The notes under the pieces are model-generated. The model did no database searches and had not been told where the DNA came from. It saw only the letters and a list, made by a program, of their open reading frames with translations. From the NCBI RefSeq assembly GCF_003387165.1, contig NZ_QUMW01000009.1, positions 124,001 to 188,000 on the forward strand: 64,000 nt of DNA. Reading direction: 5' to 3'. Positions within the stretch are counted from its first letter, which is position 1; every line of letters starts with the position of its first letter. The translations under genes were made by a program, and so were the position numbers. This DNA comes from Jeotgalicoccus halotolerans. Lineage in GTDB: Bacteria; Bacillota; Bacilli; Staphylococcales; Salinicoccaceae. Positions 17,287-25,781 of the stretch are shown in pieces.

Positions 17287-18540
17287 TTATCTGTTCGAAC
17301 AGTGATACCCTGCCACATAGCCGGTGACCAGTGCGCTTGTAATATTGTATCCGCCGGTGTAGCCGTGAATATCCAGCACTTCTCCTGCAAAGTGGAGCCC
17401 CTCGATTAACTTGCTCGACATGGTAGACGGGTTAATTTCTTTTAAGTTAACGCCGCCGCCTGTAACAAAGGCTTTTTCAATTGACTGAGTGCCGTTAACG
17501 TTAAAAGTAAAGCGTTTGAAAAATTCAACTAGCGCTTGTTTCTGCTGATTCGATACGTGGTGGCCGCTGGTGCTGCCGTCGATTTTTAAATACTCAAGCA
17601 TGAAATTAATCAGCCGTTCCTGGTGTATATTTTTTAAAATGTTTTTCAAACTTTTATCTATATTATCTTTTACAGTTTTATTAATGTATTCCTGCATTTC
17701 ACCCATCGTATACTGCGGGAAAAAGTCGAGCTGCATTTTAATGTTTTCTTTCTTCTGAGACAATTGCTCTTTATAGACGAACTGGCTGCAGCGGAGGGCA
17801 GCAGGGCCGCTCACGCCAAAATGAGTAAAAATCATATCCATCTGATGAGTAACACGGGGTTTCCCGTTTTTCTTTAAGACAGATAAAGCAACGTCGTCAA
17901 GACTGATGCCTTTTAAGGAACCGTCAGTGAAAAAACGCTGATTGGATGTAATCGGTACTTCGGTCGGAAACAGGTCGGTGACTGTATGCCCAAGTGTTTT
18001 TGCAAATTTGTGGCCGTCACCTGTAGAGCCTGTCTGCGGCACACTTTTGCCGCCGGTCGTAATAATGACATTGCGGGCGTTAAATGTATCTCCATCGCTT
18101 GTCTTTACGCCGGTAATTTTATCGTCTTCAGTTAATACTGCAGCAACTTCCGTTTCAAAACGAATGTCCACTTTATTCTGGTCGAGCTGTTCTAAAAATA
18201 CATTCAGCACATCTTTTGCTTTGTTCGAAACCGGGAACATCCGGCCATGGTCTTCTTCTTTTAATTTTACACCATTGGATTCGACGAAATTAATAATTGA
18301 TTCATTGTCGAAGACAGAAAATGGGCCGTATAGAAATTTTCCGTTACCCGGTATATGTTTAATAATTTCTTCATAAGGCAGACGGTTGGTAACATTGCAG
18401 CGTCCGCCGCCTGAAATCAGCAGTTTTTTGCCGAGCTTTTTATTCTTTTCGATTAAAAGCACCTTGTTATTGTTTAAACTTGCAGCGTAGGCTGCCATAA
18501 TTCCGCTGACACCGCCGCCGATTACTATCGTATCGTACAT
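17287..18540 (-). CDS. HI0933/BaiN-like FAD-dependent oxidoreductase
   Basis: 417-residue flavoprotein of the NAD(P)/FAD-dependent HI0933 family. It has an N-terminal dinucleotide site VIGGGVSGIMAAY, the GKKLLISGGGRCNVTN motif (about 37-52), TTGGKSVPQTGSTGDG, and the C-terminal FAD loop AGEVLDIHGYTGGYNI. The physiological substrate is not established. It is convergent with leuS; the ATG is 83 nt from divergent murJ. Confidence 0.88.
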   Translation of the reverse strand: MYDTIVIGGGVSGIMAAYAASLNNNKVLLIEKNKKLGKKLLISGGGRCNVTNRLPYEEIIKHIPGNGKFLYGPFSVFDNESIINFVESNGVKLKEEDHGRMFPVSNKAKDVLNVFLEQLDQNKVDIRFETEVAAVLTEDDKITGVKTSDGDTFNARNVIITTGGKSVPQTGSTGDGHKFAKTLGHTVTDLFPTEVPITSNQRFFTDGSLKGISLDDVALSVLKKNGKPRVTHQMDMIFTHFGVSGPAALRCSQFVYKEQLSQKKENIKMQLDFFPQYTMGEMQEYINKTVKDNIDKSLKNILKNIHQERLINFMLEYLKIDGSTSGHHVSNQQKQALVEFFKRFTFNVNGTQSIEKAFVTGGGVNLKEINPSTMSSKLIEGLHFAGEVLDIHGYTGGYNITSALVTGYVAGYHCSNR

Positions 18541-18623
18541 GAGTTTTCTCCTTTTAGTTTTAAAGTATTCCTTTATCCATTATAATAATGGGTATGTTTA
18601 TTATAGATAAGAAGGGTTAATAT

Positions 18624-20258
18624 ATGTCGGATCAGAAAAAGATGTTTCGCGGTACATTCCTTTTAACCGCGGCTACATTTACTACCCAGATTTTGGGAAT
18701 GCTTTATTTAATTCCATTTTACAGCATAATGGGCGGAGAAGAAAATCTCGCTCTTTACGGGTATGCTTATACACCGTACACAATTATGCTGTCCGTTGCC
18801 GCAGCCGGCGTGCCAGGAGCGGTATCGAAATTCGTTGCAAAGTATAATGCGCTCGGTGCTTACGAGACTAGTCAGAAACTTTACAAATCAAGTCTCGTTG
18901 TCATGATGGTTTCAGGTATTCTTGCTTTTCTTGCTTTATATTTCATGGCGCCGGTTATCGCTGAAGCACAAAGTGCAGCAGGCGGGGGCGGAGAACACCG
19001 CTGGAGCACCGAAGATATTACCAGTATTATACGTGTAATCAGTTTTGCAGTCATTGTTGTACCATTTATGGCAACGTGGAGAGGGATTTTCCAGGGACAC
19101 GAGTCATTCGGCCCGACGAGTGTCTCTTCAGTTGTCGAACAGATTTTACGTATCGCAGTATTGTTATCAGGTGCCTTTATCGTTATTAATGTAATGGACG
19201 GTTCGATAAAAAACGCTAACGAAATTGCCGTTTTTGCTGCTTTTATCGGAGCGGTCGGTGCAACTGTAACACTCGCCGTATTCTGGAGAAAACGCAAACC
19301 GTTTATGGCTGAGCAGCGTAAACAGGATACGAGCGGCATCGATTTGTCCTACGGTGAAATGTATAAGGAGATTATCCGCTACGGTCTGCCGTTTATCATT
19401 GTCAGCGTGAGTATTCCTGTCGTCTTATTTATCGACCAGATGACGCATAATAACGCACTGACACTCGCCGGCGTGCCGGGCAGTGTGCAGGATTCATGGT
19501 TCGGGATGCTGAACCTGACAACGCACAAACTAGTGATGATCCCAACAGCATTCGCATCTGCCTTTGCGATTACTATTTTACCGTTCATCACAAAAAATTA
19601 TCAGCAGAAATTATTTGATAATGTTCACAGCCAGGTGAAATCGATGATTCTGATGCTCCTGTTTTTCGTTATCCCTGCAGGTATCGGGATGATGATTTTA
19701 TCAGCACCGATCTATACATCGTTTTACAGCTATAATGAAGTCGGAATTATGATACTGACTTTTTATGCACCTGTCAGCATTATCATTTCCTTGTTTTCTG
19801 TGACGTGCTCCATCGTTCAGGGAATAGACAAGCAGCACCTGACGTTTTACGTAGTCATTGTCATGCTTGTCATCAAAGCGGCTATCAACATTCCGCTGAT
19901 TATGAACTTTTACACAGTCGGCGCAGTCATGGGTACAGCCATCGCTCTCGGTGCCGGAGTAATTATGAACCTGATTATTATTAAAAAACACGGAAAAATT
20001 CGTTTCCGCGCCTTCGTCGCACCGATCTTTCAGATTATTGTATGCGCGCTGGCAATGCTGTTGGCAGTAGAACTTGTATACTACCTGCTGATGATTAATA
20101 TCGATAAAATGACGACAGCGAGTTCTGTTCTTACACTGTTAATTACAGTTCCGGCAGGTGTGCTTGTTTATCTGTTTATTTCATTTAAAACAGGACTTGC
20201 AGATGAAGTGCTCGGAGACCGGGCAGGGAAAATCCGACAGAGAGTGAAGTTTTTATAA
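18624..20258 (+). CDS. murJ: Lipid II flippase MurJ / YtgP-SpoVB family
   Basis: 544-residue MOP-superfamily membrane protein with about fourteen hydrophobic helices, beginning right after MSDQKKMFRGTFLLTAATF. This family flips lipid II or wall polysaccharide precursors; the staphylococcal homologue in this gene context acts as MurJ. The N-terminal GVPGAVSKFVAKYNALG is characteristic. Its stop overlaps the rsuA start (TAATG), so the two are coupled. A role in peptidoglycan export fits nearby wall genes. Confidence 0.88.
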   Translation: MSDQKKMFRGTFLLTAATFTTQILGMLYLIPFYSIMGGEENLALYGYAYTPYTIMLSVAAAGVPGAVSKFVAKYNALGAYETSQKLYKSSLVVMMVSGILAFLALYFMAPVIAEAQSAAGGGGEHRWSTEDITSIIRVISFAVIVVPFMATWRGIFQGHESFGPTSVSSVVEQILRIAVLLSGAFIVINVMDGSIKNANEIAVFAAFIGAVGATVTLAVFWRKRKPFMAEQRKQDTSGIDLSYGEMYKEIIRYGLPFIIVSVSIPVVLFIDQMTHNNALTLAGVPGSVQDSWFGMLNLTTHKLVMIPTAFASAFAITILPFITKNYQQKLFDNVHSQVKSMILMLLFFVIPAGIGMMILSAPIYTSFYSYNEVGIMILTFYAPVSIIISLFSVTCSIVQGIDKQHLTFYVVIVMLVIKAAINIPLIMNFYTVGAVMGTAIALGAGVIMNLIIIKKHGKIRFRAFVAPIFQIIVCALAMLLAVELVYYLLMINIDKMTTASSVLTLLITVPAGVLVYLFISFKTGLADEVLGDRAGKIRQRVKFL

Positions 20259-20947
20259 TGAGACTGGATAAATATCTCGCGAATGCAAATCTCGGCAGCC
20301 GCAAAGAAGTCAATAAACTGATTAAAAAAGGAGATATTTCCGTTAACGGGGATATCGTTAAAAGTCCAAAGACAGACGTCGGTTACGATGACAAAATTTA
20401 TTATATCGATGTGCCGATTGTGCTGGAGGAATTTATTTACTTTATGGTGAATAAGCCGGACGGAGTAATATCTTCAACGGAAGAAGGGCCGACGGAAACA
20501 GTCATCGATTTAATCGCCCATCCGCAGCAGGGTGAATTATTCCCTGTCGGCAGACTGGATAAAGATACTGTGGGGCTTTTGTTTATTACAAACGACGGCA
20601 AACTTGCCCATCAGCTGCTGTCTCCTAAAAATGAATACTATAAAACGTATCACGTGACACTGAGAGACGAAGTGTCACCGGAAGATATCATCAGGCTTGA
20701 AACGGGAATTGAATTGAAGGACTTTACAACTAAACCTGCAAAAGCGGAACTATTAAGTCCAAACGAAGTTTCGCTGTCGATTACTGAAGGAAAGTTTCAT
20801 CAGGTTAAGCGGATGTTTTTAGCCATCGGCAATGAAGTTATCAGGCTGAAGCGGACGGGCTTTGCATCATTGATACTGGATGAAACACTTGCTGAAGGCG
20901 AATACCGCAGGTTAACTGAAGAAGAAATAAAAAATTTAAATAATTAA
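20258..20947 (+). CDS. rsuA: 16S rRNA pseudouridine synthase, RsuA family
   Basis: 229-residue enzyme with an N-terminal S4 RNA-binding domain (MRLDKYLANANLGSRKEVNKLIKKGDISVNG) and the catalytic motif GRLDKDTVGLLFITNDG, whose Asp (about residue 101) attacks uridine. KFHQVKRMFLAIGN is the conserved C-terminal box. It overlaps murJ by one base. The exact target uridine in small-subunit rRNA is inferred from the family. Confidence 0.92.
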   Translation: MRLDKYLANANLGSRKEVNKLIKKGDISVNGDIVKSPKTDVGYDDKIYYIDVPIVLEEFIYFMVNKPDGVISSTEEGPTETVIDLIAHPQQGELFPVGRLDKDTVGLLFITNDGKLAHQLLSPKNEYYKTYHVTLRDEVSPEDIIRLETGIELKDFTTKPAKAELLSPNEVSLSITEGKFHQVKRMFLAIGNEVIRLKRTGFASLILDETLAEGEYRRLTEEEIKNLNN

Positions 20948-20972
20948 GTTTAGAATATCCAGGCCAGGGTAT
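20948..20972 (+). promoter_or_regulatory. Sigma-B type promoter
   Basis: GTTTAG at 20948-20953, 13-bp spacer, GGGTAT at 20967-20972: one mismatch to the general-stress consensus GTTTAA-N12-14-GGGTAT. It reads into the coiled-coil gene 52 nt further on. Confidence 0.65.
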
Positions 20973-21023
20973 ATTTTATATTAAGTCAAATGAAAAACAA
21001 TTTTATAATATGAGGTGTATCAA

Positions 21024-21848
21024 ATGGGAAAATTATTTAATTTAGTATTCAGAGTCGGTGCGGTACTCGGTATTGCATACGCTGCAAAAAAACTTGCAGA
21101 CAATAAAGATGCTGTAAAAGAAGAATATGCGAAAGCGAAAGAAGATCCGAAAGGCTATGCACAGAACGTGCAGGAGAAAGCAACTGCAAAAGTGCAGGAT
21201 GTCCAGTCTAAAGCTCAGGAAGAGTATTCTAAAGCAAAAGAAGATCCGAAAGCTTACGCAGAAAACATGCAGAATAAAGTAACTGACAAAGCAAAAGAAG
21301 TACAATCCAAAGCAAATGATCAGATGGACGCTGCTAAAGACAAAGCCGAGGACGTACAGTCTAAAGCGAACAAAAAAGTAGATGAAGTAAAAGACAAAAT
21401 TGATGATGCGCAAACTAAAGCAAACGAAAAGGTAGATTCAGCGAAAGACAAAGCTGATGACGTTCAGTCTAAAGCGAATAAAGAAGTAGATCAAGCAGCA
21501 GAAGACCCTGAAGCTTACAAAGAAAAATTAAAAGAAAAAGGTCAGAAAAAAGCGGACGAAGTAAAAAAAGACGCTAAAAAAGAAATGAATAAAGATAAAT
21601 CTGATGCAGATGCTAAACCGGATAGAGAAACTCCGGACAATGTTGATCAAAGAGAATCTGTACTCGCAGATGAAGGCGGACTTTCAGAAAGCGAAGTAGA
21701 GAAATTCGAAGAAGAGCACGATGTTGATGTTGTTGGTGAAGCAGGCGCTAAAGATGAAAATCATAACGTTCATGTCGTTACTGATAACAATAAAAACAGT
21801 AATAACAACAAGAACAATAACAATAAGAACAGCAGCAAAAATAAGTAA
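21024..21848 (+). CDS. Membrane-anchored LEA/apolipoprotein-like coiled-coil stress protein
   Basis: 274-residue protein: a short hydrophobic N terminus (about 3-20), then a long Lys/Glu/Ala/Gln amphipathic region. There are two 33-residue repeats (KAKEDPKGYAQN and KAKEDPKAYAEN boxes) and three units of about 18 residues with DVQSKAN/DAQTKAN cores. An acidic linker and an Asn/Lys-rich tail (about 248-274) follow. Such proteins are usually stress-induced and disordered until dehydrated or membrane-bound; the function here is inferred. Start ATG 21024 follows GAGGTG. A sigma-B promoter lies upstream and a strong terminator downstream. Confidence 0.75.
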   Translation: MGKLFNLVFRVGAVLGIAYAAKKLADNKDAVKEEYAKAKEDPKGYAQNVQEKATAKVQDVQSKAQEEYSKAKEDPKAYAENMQNKVTDKAKEVQSKANDQMDAAKDKAEDVQSKANKKVDEVKDKIDDAQTKANEKVDSAKDKADDVQSKANKEVDQAAEDPEAYKEKLKEKGQKKADEVKKDAKKEMNKDKSDADAKPDRETPDNVDQRESVLADEGGLSESEVEKFEEEHDVDVVGEAGAKDENHNVHVVTDNNKNSNNNKNNNNKNSSKNK

Positions 21849-21902
21849 TAATTAAGCAAATTTAAAAGGCTGAGACAAAAGCCTCGAAGTAATAAGAGAG
21901 AT

Positions 21903-21945
21903 GGCTTGAAAATCTTGATTTTAAGATTTTCAAGCCATTTTTTTA
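21903..21945 (+). terminator. Terminator after the coiled-coil gene
   Basis: Stem GGCTTGAAAATCTT / AAGATTTTCAAGCC with a GATTTT-type loop and a seven-T run. Preceded at about 21868-21890 by AGGCTGAGACAAAAGCCT, which resembles a common intergenic box of staphylococci. Confidence 0.88.
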
Positions 21946-21995
21946 TAGAGTAAATTAATGACAGATTGTCAGAAATGTTTCCGCAAGATCACTGT

Positions 21996-22290
21996 CATGC
22001 CAACCTGATTTGATGGGGTTGGTATAACCGAGGCTCATGTATATGAAAGGCGCGATGCATAGGTATGACGGGCGCTCATGTATATGAAAGGCGCGATGCA
22101 TAGGTATGACGGGCGCTCATGTATATGAAAGGCGCGATGCGTCGGCGTGACGGGCGCTCATGTATACGAGAGACTCGATGCGTTGGCATGAGGGAAGCTC
22201 ATGTATACGAAAGGCGCGATGCGTTGGCGTGACGGGCGCTCATGTATATGAAAGGCGCGATGCATTGGTATGACGAAGTCTCATATATAC
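21996..22290. repeat. 41-bp tandem repeat array (about 7 copies)
   Basis: CATGTATAYGA boxes recur with an exact 41-bp step at 22036, 22077, 22118, 22159, 22200, 22241, and a decayed copy at 22282. A degenerate copy precedes at 21996 with a 40-bp step. Copies 1 and 2 are identical; copies 3-6 differ at several sites. The unit is not a multiple of three, has stops in all frames and no spacers, so it is a minisatellite rather than a gene or CRISPR. It contains the short palindromes TCATgtatATGA and ATGCAT. It fills most of the 539-nt gap before pepV. Confidence 0.9.
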
Positions 22291-22387
22291 CCCAATCCCT
22301 TTTCCCAAAATTTCTCCCACACCAAGACTGAAAAAACTTATTAAAAAGTATATAATAGAAGTAAATCTCTTGCTGGAGCTGATAATA

Positions 22388-23797
22388 ATGGATGCGAAAC
22401 AATTAGTTAGTCAATATAAAGATGATTTAATTAAGGATTTGATGGGGCTGCTCTCAATTGACAGTGTAAAAAGTGATGCAGTTAAGGATGCGCCTGTCGG
22501 TGAAGGGCCGAAACAAGCCCTCGAATATATGATTAATCTCGGAGCACAAGAAGGACTGCCGACGAAAGTTGTAGATAATCTTGCCGGTCATATTGAATTT
22601 GGTCAAGGTGAGAAATTGTTCGGTGTTCTCGGACATGTGGATGTAGTGCCGCCGGGCAAAGGATGGACGTCGGAACCATTCGAACCGGTCCTTGCCAATA
22701 ATGAAATTACCGCGCGCGGTGTACAGGACGATAAAGGCCCGACAATGGCTGCTTATTACGCCTTGAAAATTTTACATAACGAAGGGTATAAATTTAATCA
22801 GCGTGTCCGTCTCATTGTCGGCACGGATGAAGAGTCAGACTGGCAGTGTACGGATGCTTACTTCAAAAGTGAGGAAATGCCGGATGCCGGATTTTCTCCC
22901 GATGCTGCTTTCCCGGTTATTCACGGAGAAAAGGGAATTACTTCGTTTAATATCGTCCAGACGAATCTCGATGATGAATATGTCGACAGCGATATTGAAT
23001 TAAAAGCATTTATATCCGGTGAGCGTTACAACATGGTGCCGGAGTCTGCGGAAGCGAAACTAAAAGTTCTGACACAAATGAGCTCAATTATTCAGGCTTA
23101 CGAAGGGTTTATCCGGAAAACAGGAAATACCGGAAAATACGAAATTGACGGTGGCTTCTTAAAACTTGAACTGTCCGGCAAAAGTGCACATGGTTCGACA
23201 CCGGAAGAGGGTGTGAACGCCGGTACCGAGCTGCTTAAGTTTCTTGTGGAAATTGAGCTCGACACAAATGGCAGACAGTTTGTCAATTTTGCAGAAAAAT
23301 ACATCATCGGCAATTTAAGCGGCGAACAGTTCGATATGGCACATCATCACGAGGAGATGGGAAATGTCAGTGTAAATACAGGCATGATTAACTATACGGA
23401 AGTTGACGGCGGTATTTTCGGGGTGAATTTAAGATATCCGGCTGGTCTTGATTTTGATCAGGGCATTGAAAATTTGGAAGAAACGATAAAAGAAACAGGT
23501 TTTACAATTGAAGATATCAGTGACCAGAAACCCCATTATGTTGATAAAAATGACCCGCTTGTTTTAAAATTGCTGGAAAGCTATCAGAAGCACACCGGTG
23601 ATGACAGTGAAGCATTTACTATCGGCGGAGGAACCTATGCGCGGACCCTTGAAAGGGGTGTCGCTTTCGGTGCAATGTTCAGCGATACTATTGATACGAT
23701 GCACCAGAAAGATGAGCGTATGAATATCGATGAACTGCTGCTGGCAACAGCGATTTATCTGGAAGCTTTATATAATACGTGTGTGGTTAAACCTTGA
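22388..23797 (+). CDS. pepV: Dipeptidase PepV (M20 family)
   Basis: Zinc aminoacyl-dipeptidase of 469 residues, the same length I recall for staphylococcal PepV. Motifs: GHVDVVPPG (first metal ligands), ARGVQDDKGPTMA, GTDEESDWQCTDAYF, the lid motif KSAHGSTPEEGVNAG, and the C-terminal TIGGGTYARTLERGVAFG. It hydrolyses a broad range of dipeptides in the cytosol. Start ATG 22388 behind CTGGAG; an upstream TTG at 22370 overlaps this ribosome site. Confidence 0.95.
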   Translation: MDAKQLVSQYKDDLIKDLMGLLSIDSVKSDAVKDAPVGEGPKQALEYMINLGAQEGLPTKVVDNLAGHIEFGQGEKLFGVLGHVDVVPPGKGWTSEPFEPVLANNEITARGVQDDKGPTMAAYYALKILHNEGYKFNQRVRLIVGTDEESDWQCTDAYFKSEEMPDAGFSPDAAFPVIHGEKGITSFNIVQTNLDDEYVDSDIELKAFISGERYNMVPESAEAKLKVLTQMSSIIQAYEGFIRKTGNTGKYEIDGGFLKLELSGKSAHGSTPEEGVNAGTELLKFLVEIELDTNGRQFVNFAEKYIIGNLSGEQFDMAHHHEEMGNVSVNTGMINYTEVDGGIFGVNLRYPAGLDFDQGIENLEETIKETGFTIEDISDQKPHYVDKNDPLVLKLLESYQKHTGDDSEAFTIGGGTYARTLERGVAFGAMFSDTIDTMHQKDERMNIDELLLATAIYLEALYNTCVVKP

Positions 23798-23919
23798 CTT
23801 TAATGCTTCAATTTACACATTAAATGAATATCTGCTGCTTAATGGACAGGCAATAATAACAGATATTTTTGAAGTATCAAACATCGGGTATACGGTATAT
23901 GTAAGAATGAAATCCTCTA

Positions 23920-24226
23920 TTCCCAGAAGGCGTAAAACCTGTTATACTAACATTTGCTTCTTTGCTCGGGGAACGGGTCCGATTCAGGCAGCCGAGTAAA
24001 AAATGAGCGTTAAAATCAGTACATCACTCAGTTAACTTTAAACAACATTTTGTTTAGTGTATAATAATTTATCTGAACAACATCACAGTTGCTATGTACT
24101 AACATTCAGTTGGCAAAAGTATTACATCTTTTGTCCTTGAAATAAAACATTAAACCCGATAAAATTTTAAACACGAACTAAATTTGCGCTATCTAATTAA
24201 ATATTATAGCGCAAATTTTTATTTGA
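23920..24226 (+). ncRNA. Candidate non-coding RNA region between pepV and ytmP
   Basis: The 451-nt gap has no convincing gene. It holds a promoter-like pair (TTCCCA 23920-23925, 17 bp, TATACT 23943-23948), then a CTCGG...CCGAG hairpin at about 23965-23996 with GGGGAACGGG inside. A second promoter-like pair follows (TTTAAA 24036-24041, 17 bp, TATAAT 24059-24064), then small hairpins and a strong terminator (AATTTGCGCTAT / ATAGCGCAAATT, about 24180-24217, plus T run). This fits one or two small RNAs of roughly 150-270 nt, or a long leader of ytmP. 6S RNA is one possibility but is unproven. Confidence 0.35.
24180..24226 (+). terminator. Terminator upstream of ytmP
   Basis: 12-bp stem AATTTGCGCTAT / ATAGCGCAAATT followed by TTTTATTT. 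It lies between the candidate ncRNA promoters and the ytmP ribosome site, so the RNA ends here or is attenuated here. Confidence 0.8.
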
Positions 24227-24248
24227 ACGATGAAACGAGGTGTAAGAA

Positions 24249-25040
24249 TTGGATCATTTCTATCAACTCGGCTGGCAATTAGATCCTTTAGGAGGCCCAT
24301 CCGGTGAAGCTTATAAAGCTGAGCAGGACGGCCGCAAATTATTCCTGAAAAGAAACGCCAGCCCTTTCCTAGCGGCGTTATCCGCAGAAGGCATCGTCCC
24401 GAAACTCGTTTGGACAAAACGGATTGAGACGGGCGAAGTGGTAACAGCACAGCATTGGAAAAATGGCCGGGAGTTGACACGTGAAGATATGGGAGGGCTG
24501 CGGGTCGCAGCGCTGATGAGTAAAATACACACATCAGAACCGCTTCTCACGATGTTAAAACGTCTCGGCATGAAACCGATGCTTCCGGAAATTTTACTTA
24601 ATAAAATACAGTCATCGTTATCTCCGAAAGTTAACGCCCATCACGTCGTTAGAAATGCTATCCAATACCTCGAGAACGCAGTGCCGGAAATTGAGGTTGC
24701 AGATTGCAGAGTGTGCCACGGTGATGTAAACCATCACAACTGGCTGCTGTCTGATACGGACGAGCTCTTTTTAGTCGACTGGGAAGGTGCAATGATTGCA
24801 GACCCGGCCATCGACCTTGGAATGATCTTATACCCGTACGTTGAACATAGCGAGTGGGACAGCTGGCTCAGAGATTACGGAGTAGAACTCGATAACGACC
24901 TCCGCTCCCGCATGAAGTGGTATACTTTCGTACAGGCGATTACGATGATTCAATGGTATGAAGACCGGAAACGATTTACTGAAATGAACGAATGGATATT
25001 ATTCCTGTCTAAAGTTATGGACAAGGACCGTCTTATTTAA
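24249..25040 (+). CDS. ytmP: YtmP-like phosphotransferase (APH/choline-kinase fold)
   Basis: 263-residue kinase-like protein with the Brenner motif VCHGDVNHHNWLL (about 156-168) and the metal-binding VDWEGAMIADPAIDLG. Such proteins phosphorylate small molecules; the YtmP substrate is not known to me. Start is TTG 24249, chosen because GAGGTG ends 7 nt before it and the next in-frame ATG is deep inside the kinase domain. It is followed 22 nt later by trmB, a conserved pairing in Bacillales. Confidence 0.83.
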   Translation: MDHFYQLGWQLDPLGGPSGEAYKAEQDGRKLFLKRNASPFLAALSAEGIVPKLVWTKRIETGEVVTAQHWKNGRELTREDMGGLRVAALMSKIHTSEPLLTMLKRLGMKPMLPEILLNKIQSSLSPKVNAHHVVRNAIQYLENAVPEIEVADCRVCHGDVNHHNWLLSDTDELFLVDWEGAMIADPAIDLGMILYPYVEHSEWDSWLRDYGVELDNDLRSRMKWYTFVQAITMIQWYEDRKRFTEMNEWILFLSKVMDKDRLI

Positions 25041-25062
25041 TAATTGAGAGTAGTGAATATTT

Positions 25063-25695
25063 TTGAGAATGCGCAATAAGCCCTGGGCGATTGATTATCT
25101 TGAATCAAATGACCAGTTTGTGGATGTTAACAATAATTACAGTAAAAAAATAAAAGAGTTTTTCAGTAAGGATCAGCCGCTTCATATCGAAGTTGGTACA
25201 GGCATGGGTAATTTTATTACGACGCTTGCAGAGAACAATCCCGATATTAATTACGTCGGGATTGAAATCGACAAGAACGTTATGATCCGCGTAACGGAAA
25301 AGGTAGTGGATCTCGGGTTAGAAAATGTAAGACTAGTACTGCTGGATGCCAACAAACTGATGGATTACTTTAATGAAAACGAAGTCGATAAAGTCTATCT
25401 GAACTTTTCCGATCCGTGGCCGAAGAACCGTCATGCAAAAAGAAGACTGACACACAGCAATTTTTTATCGAGCTATAAACAGCTGTTAAAAGAAAACTCA
25501 ATTGTGGAATTTAAAACGGATAACAGAGGACTGTTCGAATTCAGCCTGATATCGATGAATACATACGGCATGAAATTCGAAAATCTGAACCTCGATGTTC
25601 ACGATGATGAACCGGAAACGAATATCCGTACTGAATATGAAGAAAAATTCTCGCAGCGCGGTCATAAAATATATTGGATTCAGGCATCTTTCTAA
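25063..25695 (+). CDS. trmB: tRNA (guanine-N7-)-methyltransferase
   Basis: Methylates G46 in the tRNA variable loop with SAM. The 210-residue protein has HIEVGTGMGNFI (SAM site), NYVGIEID, and the signature SDPWPKNRHAKRRLT (about 126-140). The TTG start at 25063 gives MRMRNKPWA, matching the family N-terminal pattern MRxRxKPWA; ATG 25069 is the alternative. Confidence 0.94.
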   Translation: MRMRNKPWAIDYLESNDQFVDVNNNYSKKIKEFFSKDQPLHIEVGTGMGNFITTLAENNPDINYVGIEIDKNVMIRVTEKVVDLGLENVRLVLLDANKLMDYFNENEVDKVYLNFSDPWPKNRHAKRRLTHSNFLSSYKQLLKENSIVEFKTDNRGLFEFSLISMNTYGMKFENLNLDVHDDEPETNIRTEYEEKFSQRGHKIYWIQASF

Positions 25696-25781
25696 GGGAA
25701 GGTGCTTTTTTATATTCGTGTATTATCTCTTAAACAATGTTAAAATGTAAGGATACAAAACATTTAGAGTGGAGGAATATA

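Noticed and set aside
21042-21413. 123-codon minus-strand ORF rich in Phe and Tyr
   Set aside because: It is the antisense of the Lys/Glu/Asp-rich coiled-coil gene; its composition follows from that repeat, and it has no start signal.
21996-22290. Repeat array considered as CRISPR
   Set aside because: Units are contiguous with no unique spacers, a 41-bp step throughout and no cas genes nearby.
23730-23999. 89-codon plus-strand ORF overlapping the pepV 3' end
   Set aside because: No ribosome site, overlaps pepV by 68 nt in another frame, low-complexity composition and no family resemblance.
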